In this document: positions 22,746 to 34,738 of the stretch, one piece after another | Position numbering within the stretch: the first letter of the stretch is position 1 | Layout: each line of letters opens with the position of its first letter | From: Chlorocebus sabaeus | Lineage: Eukaryota > Chordata > Mammalia > Primates > Cercopithecidae | NCBI RefSeq assembly: GCF_047675955.1 | Contig: NC_132911.1 | Coordinates: forward strand, 74,557,133-74,621,132 | Length of the DNA stretch: 64,000 nucleotides | Direction: 5' to 3' | The notes under the pieces: model-generated | The model's input: only the letters and a program-made list of their open reading frames with translations | What the model was told of the DNA's origin: nothing | Databases searched by the model: none | Translations under genes and position numbers: made by a program

Positions 22746-24416
22746 TGAATTAATATGAGCCAAGGAAAGCACAGAGGTGTGTTTGGAAACTGGTAAAAAA
22801 TCTGGTTTGACCAAAGAAATAATCTTTAAGTTTATGTTCAGAGACAATGATACATACAAATTGTCCAAAAGTGTTTTTCTGGTAAAATTAAGTAATAGCT
22901 CCTGTTTCCCAGTGCATAAAACAATACATTCACGGATAGATTTCTCCATTTAAAGTTTTTCTCCTATATATGTTTTCTAAGCATTTGAAGACTTACAGTA
23001 GTCACAGTCTCTTTTTTTTTTTTTTTTTTTTTTGCCCGTAAGCATCAGTGAACAACAAAATAAATGAATGTACAGCAAAAAATATTAGAAGAAAAAAGTT
23101 AATCATGATTAGTTTGACAGCATAATCATTATAGACATGTGCTCATGGATATTGTATTGTACATACATATAACAGTTATATTTTTCATGAATTAAGTTTT
23201 TCCTAATTGATAGGATCCCCTTTCTACTGCAAAGAGGTAGAAAAAATTGTTGGCCAGGATCAAACATTCATAGGAAAAATGTAAGTTCATTAAATCACCC
23301 ACATAGCTTGAAATATTATAATTTTGCAACTGTGTAGACAAAACATCTGGATGATTAGATACATTTTTCATTTTCGTCCCATTGTGTCAGAGTTATATAT
23401 ATATATTTTCTATATATATATATATTCAATAGCCTAGTATCACCTAGTATCACCATGGCAACTTTATATCGTATATGTACATTTTGCTTTTGTTACATAT
23501 TAATTATCTGAAAACAATTTAGGATTTAAAAATCACAATTACAATAGTATGCACTAATTATTCAGAGAATTTCACTATATTTTTGTGTTGTTATCAGAGT
23601 TTCACAACTTTTTTATTTACTAACTCTAGGGTTTCTATTAAGAGTGTATTGTAATTCAAAACTCTAGCTTGTTCTAGGACTTTTTGGTCCATTATATTTT
23701 CCTAAAGTATTCATTTTATTCTTGTTTCTTCCTCTTTTTTATTTAATCATTAAATTATCTTATTTTATTTGGCTTTATACTAAAATAGCCCAATATATTA
23801 TACTGACCTCACCAAAGCTAGACATATGTACAGCATTTACTTAATTGAACCTTTCTGGCTTGTCTTGTTCTATATTTAAGCCTCCATTATGCAATGCTAT
23901 TTACTTGATTTATTGGGTTTGGCTTACATGTTTTATAAATTGTGACTGTTGGGAAAATTTTAAAGAGATTGACTTGGCCTGATTGGAGAGTTTTATATTG
24001 AGGACTCATTGCCACTGAAGTTACATTTGTTTTTAAAAATACATGCATTTTAATAAGGACCTTGATCTGGGAATAAATAACACTGGCTTCCAGCAGCTAG
24101 GACAAAAAATTTCTTCCAATTTTTGATTATTTTTTCCTGGTTTAGAATTTAGTTGAAGGCTCAAGTTTATGTGATACCAAACAGCGAGGTGAGGGGGTGG
24201 AAATGTAGTCATTGGGATGTTTCAGGATATCTGAATAGAGGACATTCTATAGGCCCTGCATTCCAGTGGTTTTCTGCATTGTCCTCTTTCCATCCAGAAA
24301 TTTGGGCTTCTGCTTAAGTCCTTTTCTAAGGGCTTATACTCTTTTTCTAAGGGTATCCTTAGGGAAAATTGGTAAACTAATAGTTACTTCATTAACCAAG
24401 TTTAACAGGGATTGCT
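22746..24416. other. AT-rich unique sequence with simple repeats
   Basis: It contains a 20+ T tract at about 23012-23034 (possibly an unidentified retro-insertion tail), a TA-rich tract at 23392-23427 and a short tandem CCTAGTATCA pair near 23432-23452. No gene is seen. Confidence 0.45.
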
Positions 24417-24662
24417 GTCCTATAATATCCTCTGATGACAGGGACTAATTCAATATAAAATACTGCCTCTTTTTCCCTTTTATCTGTGGTTTAAATTCCT
24501 AATTTTGTATGTCTCTTGCTATGCCCCGTTATACATGGAGTGCTACTATGTCCAAACACTGTGCTAAGTGCCAGGGAGTCAAAACTAAGTTAAACACAGT
24601 CCCTGCCCTGAAGGAGCTCACAGAGACATAATGGAGTAGAGGTGACATGGACAAGGTGTAGC
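24417..24662 (+). repeat. Local direct duplication, copy A
   Basis: 246 bp from GTCCTATAATATCC to AAGGTGTAGC. It matches 25213-25457 with 6 substitutions and one 1-bp indel (about 97% identical). Part of it (from about 24530) belongs to an ancient MIR/L2-class repeat that continues to about 24900 only after this copy, so copy A is probably the original. Confidence 0.95.
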
Positions 24663-24900
24663 GGTGGCATTCCAGAAGGGCAGTGCGCCACATTACTTTG
24701 CCAATGAGAAGGAGGAACAGGGAAAACCAGAGAAGAGGTGACCCTTGAGCTGAGTCTTCTAAGCGGTTTGGGTCTGATCGGTCAGACAAGATGGGGAAGG
24801 CACTCTGGGGGAGGAAACAGCACAAATGGAGATGCAATACCTCATTCATTCAACCACTCAAAAAATTTACTGAGCAAGTTCTATGTGCTCTGAGTAGAAC
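24530..24900. repeat. Ancient MIR/L2-class repeat
   Basis: GTGCTAAGTGCCAGGGAGTC, CTGAAGGAGCTCACAGAGAC and GACCCTTGAGCTGAGTCTT follow the order of a common old mammalian repeat. The family is uncertain. Confidence 0.45.
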
Positions 24901-25212
24901 GTGTGGCTCTGCCTTAAGAAGTGCACTGTCCAATAGAGAAGGAAGATCTAATACGCAGATAAGGTGAACACAGTACTGTAAGAAAATAGCAGAGGCATTC
25001 CCAGGGTGGAACAGAGCTGAGGAAGGACTTCCAACCCAGATGCCCACCTGGTTCGGTTTACAATCTCAGCCCCGCAGAGTAGGCTCCTGCTGCTCTGCGC
25101 CAAGGTGGAGCCTTCTGGATCAAGCCTGTGTGGACTCTGTTCATCCCGTCGCTGTCCTTTCAGGGCTGCCCCCGTCAGAGGGCCTGCCACGTGCTGGGCC
25201 TCTCCCCAACCC
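24901..25212. other. Unique spacer between the two direct copies
   Basis: A moderately GC-rich stretch (25020-25210) with short open frames on both strands, none recognisable. Confidence 0.4.
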
Positions 25213-25457
25213 GTCCTATAATATCCTCTGATGACAGGGACTAATTCAATATAAAATACTGCCTTTTTTTCCTTTTATCTGTGGTTTAAATTCCTAATTT
25301 TGTATGTCTCTTGCTATGCCCAGTTATATATGGAGTGCTACTATGTCCAAACACTGTGCTAAGTGCCAGGGAGTCAGAACTAAGTTAAACACAGTCCCTG
25401 CCCTGAAGGAGCTCACAGAGACATAATGGAGTAGTGGCGACATGGACAAGGTGTAGC
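25213..25457 (+). repeat. Local direct duplication, copy B
   Basis: 245 bp, about 97% identical to 24417-24662. It ends abruptly inside the ancient repeat at GGTGTAGC and is followed by unrelated sequence, so it looks like the inserted copy. No target duplication or A-tail is seen. Confidence 0.95.
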
Positions 25458-25887
25458 TATAAGGCTTCGCCAACAGCTACTGACCTCTGACTTGCTTATG
25501 CAAAGGGTCTTACCTTTCAATAGAATGTTGCAGTCCCGACATACCAAGGCTTTTTCCTTTGTCTTGAAGTCTTTAGTAACCACTCCTCAGGTCACTTCTG
25601 CTGGAGAATGATTCTAACTGTCCTGTGGTAGGAATGGCTCTCCTTATACCTCTTCTGAGCCACAGCTTGATCAGAGATAGGATTCCAATGTCTCACATTT
25701 CATTATCTTAGAATCCTCCAAATGAAAGCAGTGATATTGACTCAGAATTAGACACTTACAGGTGAGCATCCATACTCAGTCCGTTGTACGAAAAGGCTTA
25801 AAAAGTCTTTTTCTAACAAAAACATAGTAAATGTAAAACTTTTAGGCTTCCTTGAGGACATAAAAATGTACTAAAGTAATAGGCATA
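25458..25887. other. Unique sequence
   Basis: No gene or repeat is recognised. Confidence 0.4.
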
Positions 25888-26176
25888 GCTGGGCATGGTG
25901 GCTCATGCCTGTAATCTCAGCATTTTGGGAGGCTGAGGTGATAGGATCGCTTGAGGCCAGGGCTTTGAGACCAGCCTGAGCAATAAAGTGAGACTCCATT
26001 TCTACAAAAAGTTTTTAAAAATTAGCTAGGTGTGGTGGTGCATGCCTGTGGTCCTAGATACTCAGGAGGCTGAGGTGGGAGAATCCCTTCAGCCCAGGAG
26101 GTTGAGGCTGCAGTGAGCCATGGTCTGATCATGACATTGCACTCTAATCTGGGTGACAGAGTGAGACCTTGTCACA
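25888..26176 (+). mobile_element. AluJ-type SINE
   Basis: Full-length diverged Alu whose tail has become an AAT microsatellite. Confidence 0.88.
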
Positions 26177-26204
26177 AAATAATAATAATAATAATAATAA
26201 TAAT
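26177..26204 (+). repeat. (AAT)n microsatellite in the Alu tail
   Basis: About nine AAT units; likely polymorphic. Confidence 0.9.
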
Positions 26205-26382
26205 ACTAGGTATAATATATTTATTATTATGCCTGTAACTTACAGGAATCACTGTATTTAGACAGCAGTGATTTCTGCATATTTGTATATATTTTGAATA
26301 TAATTGAATTGAAACAGAGCAATTGCCCCAATTCAGCGTGCTGCAGGGTAGCTCTGCTCTATTCTTCTACCTGTCTATAAAA

Positions 26383-26664
26383 TTATTTTTAGAGACAAAG
26401 TCTCACTCTCTGGCTCAGGCTGGAGTGCACTGGCATGATCAGACCATAGTTTACGGTATCCTTGAACTTCTGGGTTCAAGGGATCCTCCCACCTTAGCCT
26501 CCCGAGTAGGTGGGACTACAGGCATGTGCCACCATGCCTGGCTAATTAAAAAAGTCTTTTTTTGGTAGAGATGAGATCTAGGTGTATTGCCCAGGCTCAT
26601 CTTGAACTCTTGGCCTCAAGTGATCCTCCCTTCTCCGCCTCCCAAAGTGCTGCAATTACAGGCT
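26383..26664 (-). mobile_element. AluJ SINE, truncated at its 5' end
   Basis: Reverse-oriented. It runs to CTGCAATTACAGGC and then stops before the normal Alu start. Part of its loop sequence (CATGATCAGACCATAG) mirrors the neighbouring AluJ at 25888-26176. Confidence 0.85.
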
Positions 26665-26689
26665 ATCATATTGTATTTTTATTGCTAAA

Positions 26690-27505
26690 AGAATACTACT
26701 ATATATATTGACTATGGTCATGGTCACATGAATTTTAGCATTTGATAAATTGTATAGAACTAAGCATGCACACACACATGTGTGTGCACACACACACACA
26801 GAGCCATTGTCCTAGGCATTTATTCCAGAGAAATAAAACTTATGTTCACACACAAACCTATACACAAATGTTTACAGCAGTTTTATTTGCAATAGTCCCA
26901 AAGTGGAAATAATCCAAATGTCCTTCAGTGGGTGAATAGCTAAACAAATTGTGGTATATTCATACCATGGAATATTACTAAGCATTAATAGAGTCAAATT
27001 ATTGATGTACACAACAACTTGAATAGATATCAAGGATATCTCATAAGTCTATATATCGTATGATTCCATTTATATAACATTCTTGAAATGACAAAATTAC
27101 AGAGATGGAAAACAGATTAGTAGTTGCCAGAGGTTAGGGAGTAGGGTAGGAAGGAGGTAGCTGTGGCTGTGGCTATAAAAGGGTAGCACGAGGGATCTTT
27201 GTGATGGAACTATTACATATCTTCACTGGTGGTGCTTACATGAAACCACACATGTGAATATATCGCATAGAGTATATACACACACCCCTTCACACATACA
27301 TATATGTAAATGAGTGCACATAAAACAGAATAAGATTGCTGGACAGCATCAGTGTGAATTTTCTGGTGGCGATATTGTACTATAATTATGCAAGATGTTG
27401 TCATTGAGGGAAACTGGGCAAAGGGTATGTGGGATCTCCCCGCATTATTTCTTACAACTGTATGAAAATCTATAATTATCTCAAAATAAAAAGTTAGAAA
27501 ATAAT
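26690..27505 (+). mobile_element. Old L1 (L1M-type) 3' end
   Basis: TTTACAGCAGTTTTATTTGC, GTGGAAATAATCCAAATGTC and GTGGTATATTCATACCATGG mark the ORF2 C-terminal/3' UTR junction, and GTTGCCAGAGGTTAGGGAG plus a TCAAAATAAAAAG end mark the 3' UTR. Frames are broken. A (CA)n/(TG)n palindrome lies at 26771-26786. Confidence 0.8.
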
Positions 27506-30445
27506 ACAGCAATTTCTCTGAACCTGGGGCTATTGTAAGAATTAATAAGAGAAAATCTAGAATGCAGATCTTTGAAAGCTTTCTTTGTGTGTGTAAATCA
27601 TTAGTGTTATTTTTAATTCTGAAGGGGCACCCCAGCATTAGGTTTTATAGTTCAAAATTACATGAAATTGATGGACCTCACCTTGATTCTATCTTTTACA
27701 TTTGGAACTTAGAGTTGTTTTAATTTCTTTCACTTATTAGGGTCCACTAGTTTTGCTAACAACTTCAGCAAATGTGTCTGCTACTTAAGAGATTTTGTGT
27801 GAGACGTTGAATGCTGTATTCAATGGGTGCTCTCTATAAATACTGTTTAAAATTAGATGGCAAAGACTTTCAATTTACATTCTGCCAACTGTTTTACCAC
27901 ACTTTTTTTCTTGCCTGTTTGCCTGCCATGTTATCCTCTATAATGAGTGAGTTACAGTAATTGTAGCTGGAAAAATCATCATGCAAGGGGGAAAAAAAAG
28001 CTCAAAACCTGCCTTATTTTTAAATCAGTAAAGCTTCTGTCATTTTTTGGCTGAGTTACAGCCTCACAGCAAAGTCAAAGAACCAGTAGAGTAAATGCCA
28101 CGTGGGGAAAGGCTCGGTTGAAGCATAAATTAACTGTATTTCATTTTCCCTTAATAAAGAATTTCAGTTTTTCCACCGTTAACTGTATAATCAATTTGCT
28201 CCCCTGCTGGTTTGCTAACTTGCTGTTGGCTTTACTTCAATAATATTGAGCCGAGCCTGTAACGAGAAAAAGAGGAGGAGCTCATCTCACTGAGAAAAAA
28301 TACGCTGCTGTGATAGAACATACAGTTTCTCCTTCCTGGAATTTTTCTGGGCCTTTTATCCTTTAAAAGCCTAAACGTGTTTCTCCAAGACCCCCCACTC
28401 CTCTGGCCTCTCCACACCCATTATAATACCTAATATATTCACTGAGCTATTGTAATCATGTTTTGGTGATGGGAGGATGTTCAAGTTTTAAATCCTTCTC
28501 CATGTTCTGCAACCTTGGGCTTCCCAGCCTTGGAGTGCCACTGGAAGACTTTTGTGTTTGATTGATTGACTGATGTTTTATTTTCTTTTAAAAAATCATT
28601 TAACTATGCAAGAAGTAAGAAAGCCGCTTCCATGAGCATAACTCGACATCAAACACTGCTGCGCAATCAGCACTTTAATTGTAAAATTATCCTACTGGAA
28701 GGGTTGGAGAGAGCACAGAAAAAATACATTCTATCATAACTGCTGATTTTGTTCTTCCTGCCCTTCCCATGCCTAGAAATTATACCCTATACTATGGGTT
28801 GGTTCACTAACTTACTTGTAATTCTACTTTTTTTTTTTCCAGCTTTCTGGATTACAAGACACAAGTTAAACATACAAGATAAACAAATATTATCTTTAGT
28901 CACAGAATCACCAGACAAAAAGCTCTTCAGAGCAAGCCGTCTCCACCCCTCCACATTGCTATTTCTGCTCCTCATGCCTAAAGCGGCACTTCAATTTGAG
29001 GACGGCTCACTCGGAGAACTGGGAGAAGCTGTAGTGCACTGAAGTCAAACTACCACAACGCCTTTATCGGCTCCAGGGCTGGGTGCCTAAAATTTGGTTT
29101 GGGCTTCAGATAGCTTCATAGTCACATTAACCCCTAAGCAACCTTCCAGAGGACTGGGGAAGAGTATAGGATTACAGAACTTCACAGATTCTTGGTGTAG
29201 ACTTTCACAAAAACCATCCCATTCTCAGCAGTGATTCTTTCTTTTGTTTCCCTTAGCTCCTTTTCCAATGATTATGGCACTTACTGTATAGTTTTGGACT
29301 GTATCTCTCGTTGCCATCATTCCTGGGTCATCATTACATAATAGTTTGGAATGAGGTTTTGTTTTGGTTTTCACCCCTAATTTTATTGTAAATCCCTATT
29401 TTATTCCCTCCCTGCCTTTCCCCCAGAGAGTCCCCAGGAAGTATTCTAATGAGCTGAGCTATTTTTCAATTTCGCTCAGTTTTTCCATCTGATGGGAGAG
29501 TCCATTTAAATTGATTTTTCTGAAAGAAATGGTTCTTTTTTTTTTTCCCAACAAGTTATATAAGAAGTGAAAAGAAAGAGATGGATAAGAAAATATGCCA
29601 CTTAACACAACTTTTGTCCTTCTGGAAACTTCAAGATTTGATGTTCACCCTAAACTATGCACAAAATGCAACAAAGCCTTTATGATTGTCCTGTCCTTGG
29701 AAGCTAAATCTGAGTCTGCTCAGCAATTCTACATTTTCACTAAAATCACCAAATCAAAATTTCAGTTTGTCTTGAAATTAAAGCAATATAGAAAATTCAC
29801 ACATACTACAGTGATTCTGTTTTACAGAATCCACAAGAAAATGAATAACAAAGACACATATGATTGAATTTCTCTTTGGCAATCACAGAGAATTACTTTT
29901 TGAGGAAAATATAATTAAGAATGGCATTTTATTTGAGGAAAACACCCTAACACATTGTCACTGAGTGGGCTAGAGCATTCCAAACTCTTTCCCTGTCATT
30001 TCTTCTTAAGATGCAGACCAGACTTAGGAGCATAGCCCTCAGTCCCATCAAAGCACACAATAGCTGGATTGGGGCAAAAAAGCACATTGGAGACAGTTGT
30101 TTGGCTGCTTTGGGACAAGCCATGACAAGCCCAGGCAATAATTTGAAAGAAACTTTTCCAAAAAGATCATGTAGCAAGCTCCCAATTTAGAAAGCAGTAG
30201 GGATCGTGTCCAGTCAAATAATGGTGGCCACACCCATCATGTCCATTCCGTTCGCCATCCAAGAGATGTGACTGACTCACTTAGAGTGACTGACTCACTT
30301 AGAGTCCACTGAAAAGATGTTCCACAGACTTTTTCTTTGAGACAAGTTTTTTTTCTCCTAATCCCTGGTTGATAGTGAATCCATCCTTTCAGTTTTCATT
30401 TCCACACTTGCTGAAATGGTCATCATTTCTTAGGTCTTTGTTCTA
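27506..30445. other. Repeat-free unique block, candidate conserved non-coding region
   Basis: About 2.9 kb with no recognisable Alu, L1, L2, MIR or LTR, exceptional for this window. Around 27930-28440 the base composition is balanced, with several homeodomain-like TAAT cores. Open frames (97 and 90 codons at 28749-29042 and 29595-29867) show no family resemblance. A tandem AP-1-type motif is at 30268-30303. Confidence 0.5.
30268..30303 (+). repeat. 18-bp tandem duplication with paired AP-1 motifs
   Basis: Two exact copies of GTGACTGACTCACTTAGA. Each contains TGACTCA (30273-30279 and 30291-30297), the canonical AP-1 site, spaced 18 bp apart. Confidence 0.95.
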
Positions 30446-30742
30446 CTTTTTTTTTTTTTTGAGATAGGGTCACACTCTGTCACCCAGGCTGTAGTGCAGT
30501 GGCGCCATCACGGCTCACTGCAGCCTCGACCTCCCAGGCTCAGGTGATCCTCCCACCTCCGTCTCCTGAGTAGGTAGGACTACAGGCGTATGCCACTGTG
30601 CCTCGCTACTTTTTGTATTTTTCTTAGAGATGGGGTTTTGCCGTATTGCCCAGGCTGGTCTCAAACCCCTGGGCTCAAGCCATCCTCCTGCTTTGGCCTC
30701 CCAAAGTGCTGGGATTACAGGCATGAACCACCATGCCTAGCC
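30446..30742 (-). mobile_element. Alu SINE
   Basis: Full-length reverse-oriented dimer with a T-run tail. S/J intermediate divergence. Confidence 0.9.
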
Positions 30743-31564
30743 CCTGATCTATTAATTCACCATTACTGATCTTTGATAATCTTTGATACTCTCATTCTAA
30801 TCAAATTCCTTGACAAAGGGAATCTGCATAGGCATAGTTGCTATTTCTAACAGACTTTTTTTTTCTTTCTTGGAGCTTATAAAGTCTCCTGAACAAAGGG
30901 ATAAAATGGAGGCTAATGCTAAATTTTTTTCCTTCTTGTCCTCAAGAAAATTAGAGGACTGAGGAAATCATTTATGAAAGCAAAAAGAAAATTTTATTGA
31001 TTTTTGTAGGGCAGGTAGCTATGGATATCTTGCTTCTGTGAGAAAGCAGGTAATATTTTTATAAGTATGCTGGAAGGTAAGAAATGCTTTTTTCTATAGC
31101 ATGGCCATGTTGAAAATATGTCTGTGTGCACAGACACACATACCACAAGCAAAACAAAACAAAAAATCAGAGTGAACAAAGAGAGGTCAAAATTGAAAGA
31201 GGTAAGACTAAAGTTAAAATTGAGTGTACTATACCCCAGGGCTTTTTCTGAACTACTGCCCTGTGATCAGAAGCATTCAGTGTGACAATCGGCAAAGGTA
31301 GAAATTGGCATCATGGCTAAGAAAACAATTGCAAGAAAAAGTATGATGTTTTTGAAATGAGGAAAAAAACTACATTTTTCTTTTTTCCTTTGATACTAAA
31401 CAGACACACACACCACTTACATCGCATGACTTAGAAAAAAATGTTAAAACATCCCCTGCTTCTCGTCTTACATGTTTTTGCTTAGTGCACAGAAAAGAAT
31501 AGACTTAATTATTGTGGTGACAAAATAAGGCAGATTTATCATACAATGAGACTTGTTGCCTGGA
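30743..31564. other. Unique sequence
   Basis: AT-rich with no gene or repeat identified. Confidence 0.4.
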
Positions 31565-31893
31565 TTTTTTTTTTTTAAGAGACAGGGTCTTGCTCTGTCA
31601 ACCAGGCTGGAGTGCAGTGGTGCAGTCACAGCTTACTGCAGCCTCAATCTCCTGGACTCGAGAGACCCTCCCACTTGAATTCCCACTTGAATTCCCAAAG
31701 AGAAATTCAAGTCTCCTGAGCAGCTGAGACACAGGTGCCGCACCACCATGCTCAGCTGATTAAAAAAATATTTTTTAGAGATGGGGTCTTACTATGTTGT
31801 CCAGGCTGGTCTCAAACTCCTGGCCTTAAGCAGTCCTCCCACCTCAGTCTCCCAAAGCACTGAAATTACAGGCGTCAACCATAGCACCCGGCC
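31565..31893 (-). mobile_element. AluJ SINE with a hairpin-forming insertion
   Basis: Reverse-oriented Alu. At 31670-31712 the normal CTCCCACCTCAGCCTCC is interrupted by two 12-bp copies of CCCACTTGAATT and then the inverted AATTCAAGT. Confidence 0.87.
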
Positions 31894-32115
31894 TACCTGA
31901 CACTTTAAATTAAAAATAGATTTCTCAAAATGAAGTCAACTTATACATTAAGTGTAAACTGAAAATTTGCAAGTTTCATGTCCCTTATCAAAAATCTCTT
32001 CTCTAACCAGTTGATAAGGAAGAGAAGATGAAATAGAAGCATCTGCTCTCATTTATGCATTTATTAATTATTCCACAAATACTTGTTAAGCACCTTCTAA
32101 AGTTTTGGGCACTAT

Positions 32116-32625
32116 GAGGGTTTATATCAGTTAGCGTCCCAAGAGTAAACAGATGGCACATTCAAATTACGATAATCCAGAGGGAGTTTATTTACAAAAA
32201 GGATTAATTTCAAAGGTGTGGGTAAAGCAGGATTATGCAGGAACTCAAGGCTAGCACCAGCAAAACTGTCACCACTTGTAGGTTCTGAAGGAGAGGGAGA
32301 GAGCAAAGGAATATGACCAGGGAGAGAGCTGGCAGGATCAGGGAACCTCACAGAAAAGTAGCCAGGGGAATCAACACCTTGATCTTACCCTTCTTCCCTC
32401 CTCCAAGCTCTACACAGGGATCCTCACTGACTGAACTCAGCCAGCATCTGCAGAGACCTGAGCCCACTGGCTGAGTCTGTGTGGGCAGCAGCCAGAGAGC
32501 AAAGACAGAGAGCAGAGTAAACAGGAGGTCTGCAAGGGCAGATCCAAGACCCTCACATGTGACTAGACCAGTGAACAGAAAGCACCTGTCCTCACAAAGT
32601 TGACTTGTTTATTAGAAAGCATCAA
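32116..32625. mobile_element. Probable ancient LTR remnant
   Basis: The layout (TATCAGTTAGCGTCCCAAG, AGAGGGAGTTTATTTACAAA, CAAGGCTAGCACCAGCAAAA) resembles old ERVL/ERV1 LTR text read in reverse. No terminal repeats are clear and the family is unassigned. Confidence 0.35.
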
Positions 32626-32984
32626 TGTCAACCTCTAACAATAAAAGTGTAAGTGTTTTTAGGCACGTAATTAAGGGCTAATTTCTGGTTGGGACAGTAT
32701 GAAATGCAACAAAGTAGCAACAGAATTGAATCAATGTGTTCTGAATGACTGCTCTGTTCTTCAAAAGCAGGAATGTAAAATAATATATACCTTTTTTTTA
32801 TTTTTAGAAACCTTTCTCCTTGCTCTAATGGGGTGATAACCTAAGAGGTTGGAAAGAGAACAAAACCATTGTGCGAAACATGGACCTTATTTTTTGTTCC
32901 TTCTCTCAGCATAGGAGCATACAAGGGTGCTCTGCCCTTCTGGACTCCCTGGCACACGTCATACACATGAGCTAGAGCTCTCAG
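32626..32984. other. Unique sequence
   Basis: No recognisable feature. Confidence 0.4.
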
Positions 32985-33328
32985 TAACTATTACGTCCTG
33001 AACAAATTCATATGTTCAGAACTAACCTTCAGTGTGTTAGTATCAGAAGGTGGGGCGTGTGGGAGGTGATTAGGTCATGAAGGCTCCATCCATGTGAACG
33101 GGATTAGGGTCCTTATAAAGAAGACCCCTGATCACTAACTAGCCCCTTTTACCATGTGAGGACATAGCAAGAAGGTGCCATCTCTGAATTAGGAAGTGGG
33201 CCCTCACCAGACACTGAATTTGCTGGTAACTTGATCTTGGACTTCCCAGCCTCCAGAACTAAATTTCTGTTGTTTATAAACTACCCAGTATATGGTTTTT
33301 TTGTTAAAGCAGCCTGAACAGATGAAAT
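32985..33328 (+). mobile_element. MaLR LTR, MLT1-type
   Basis: GGGAGGTGATTAGGTCATGA, GGGATTAGGGTCCTTATAAA, ATCTTGGACTTCCCAGCCTC and AAACTACCCAGTATATGG occur in MLT1 order on the plus strand. Confidence 0.82.
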
Positions 33329-33343
33329 AACTCACTTCCTTTT

Positions 33344-33658
33344 ATTCTCTCTCTCTTTTTTTTTTTTTTTTGAGATGGAGTCTCAGTCTTGTTGCCCAGG
33401 CTGAAGTGCAATGGTGCAATCTTGGCTCACTGCAACCTCCGCTTCCTGGGTTCGAGCAATTCCCCTGCCTCAGCCTCCTGAGTAGCTGGGATTACAGGCG
33501 TGTGCTACCATGCCTGCATACTTTTTGTATTTTTAGTAGAGATGGGGTTTCACCATGTTGGCCAGGCTAATCTCAAACTCCTGACCTCAGGTTATCCGCT
33601 CGCCTTGGCCTCCCAAAGTGCTGGGATTACAGGCATAAGCCATTCATTGTGCCTGGCC
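33344..33658 (-). mobile_element. AluSx-type SINE
   Basis: Reverse-oriented full Alu between exact target duplications AACTCACTTCCTTTT at 33329-33343 and 33659-33673. Confidence 0.94.
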
Positions 33659-33714
33659 AACTCACTTCCTTTTTAAAACAAGAATTATCTTAGTTTCAGT
33701 GCTACCTGTTCTTT

Positions 33715-34015
33715 TTTTTTTTTTTTTTTTTTTTGAGACTGAATCTCGCTCAGTCGCCCAGGCTGGAGTGCAGTGGCACGATCTCGGCTCACTGCAAGCT
33801 CTGCCTCCCGGGTTCACGCCATTCTCCTGCCTCAGCCTCCTGAGTAGCTGGGACTACAGGCGCCCACCACCATGCCCGGCTAATTTTTTGCATTTTTTAG
33901 TACAGACGGGGTTTCACCGTGTTAGCTAGGATGGTCTCTATCTCCTGACCTCGTGATCCGCCCGCCTCGGCCTCCCAAAGTGCTGGGATTACAGGCGTGA
34001 GCCACCACGCCTGGC
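33715..34015 (-). mobile_element. AluY SINE
   Basis: Low-divergence AluY with target duplication CTACCTGTTCTTT at 33702-33714 and 34016-34028. It lacks the monkey-specific variants, so it probably predates or lies outside that lineage burst. Confidence 0.93.
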
Positions 34016-34040
34016 CTACCTGTTCTTTAAGGCAAGAACT

Positions 34041-34337
34041 GGCTGGGCACAGTGGCTCATGCCTGTAATCCTAGCACTTTGGGAGCTAAGTAGGGCAGAT
34101 CACTTGAGCCCAGGAGTTCAAGACCAGTCTGGGTAACATGGTGAAAGCCTGTCTCTACAAAAAATACAAAAATTAGCCAGGCATGGCAGCACACACCTGT
34201 AGTCCCAGCTACTCGGGAGGCTAAGGCAGGAGGGTCACTTTTGCCTGGGAGGCAGAGGCTGCAATGAGCCATGATCTCCCCACTGCACTCCAGCCTGGAT
34301 GACAGGGTGAGACCGAAAGAAAAAAGAAGAAAAAAGA
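34041..34337 (+). mobile_element. Alu SINE (S/J)
   Basis: Full-length plus-strand Alu with a GAAAGAAAAAAGAAG-type tail, immediately next to the AluY in opposite orientation. Confidence 0.88.
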
Positions 34338-34738
34338 GCTAGAATTTCTCTAAGTATCCTAAGACTTATCTCTTCTTCTAATCCACCATAGTACACAAAT
34401 CCTTTCATTTACAATGTGTGTGTTTCTTCTGTCTTTCAATCTTGACCTTAAAGTTGCTTAAGCACTCACAAATATTTTACACTATTTTTTAAAGATTCCT
34501 TTCCACAGCATCTAGTGTTGCAGATAATGCAGAGAGGGTACTTGGTTTGATTGAGTATGTTTGATTATTTAGATAGACTGTCCCATTAAAATTAAAATAA
34601 CATTTATTCTTCAACCTGCTGGACCACGATCCTCCACAGGTAGATTGATCATATGTCCTGTTTTGCTTGAAACTGTCTCAGTATGTCTGTATTCTCTGAG
34701 CAAGTATTAACAGTTCTCTCCCTTCACTTATAAATATC
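34338..34738. other. Unique or very old sequence
   Basis: The stretch at 34640-34720 (ATTGATCATATGTCCTG, GAAACTGTCTCAGTATG) hints at an old DNA-transposon remnant but cannot be assigned. Confidence 0.35.

Noticed and set aside
23012..23034. T-tract as a retro-insert tail or Pol III terminator
   Set aside because: No recognisable insert or Pol III gene lies on either side, and no target duplication was found.
26177..26204. Regular short repeats as a CRISPR-like array
   Set aside because: It is a simple AAT microsatellite in an Alu tail, and the window is primate nuclear DNA.
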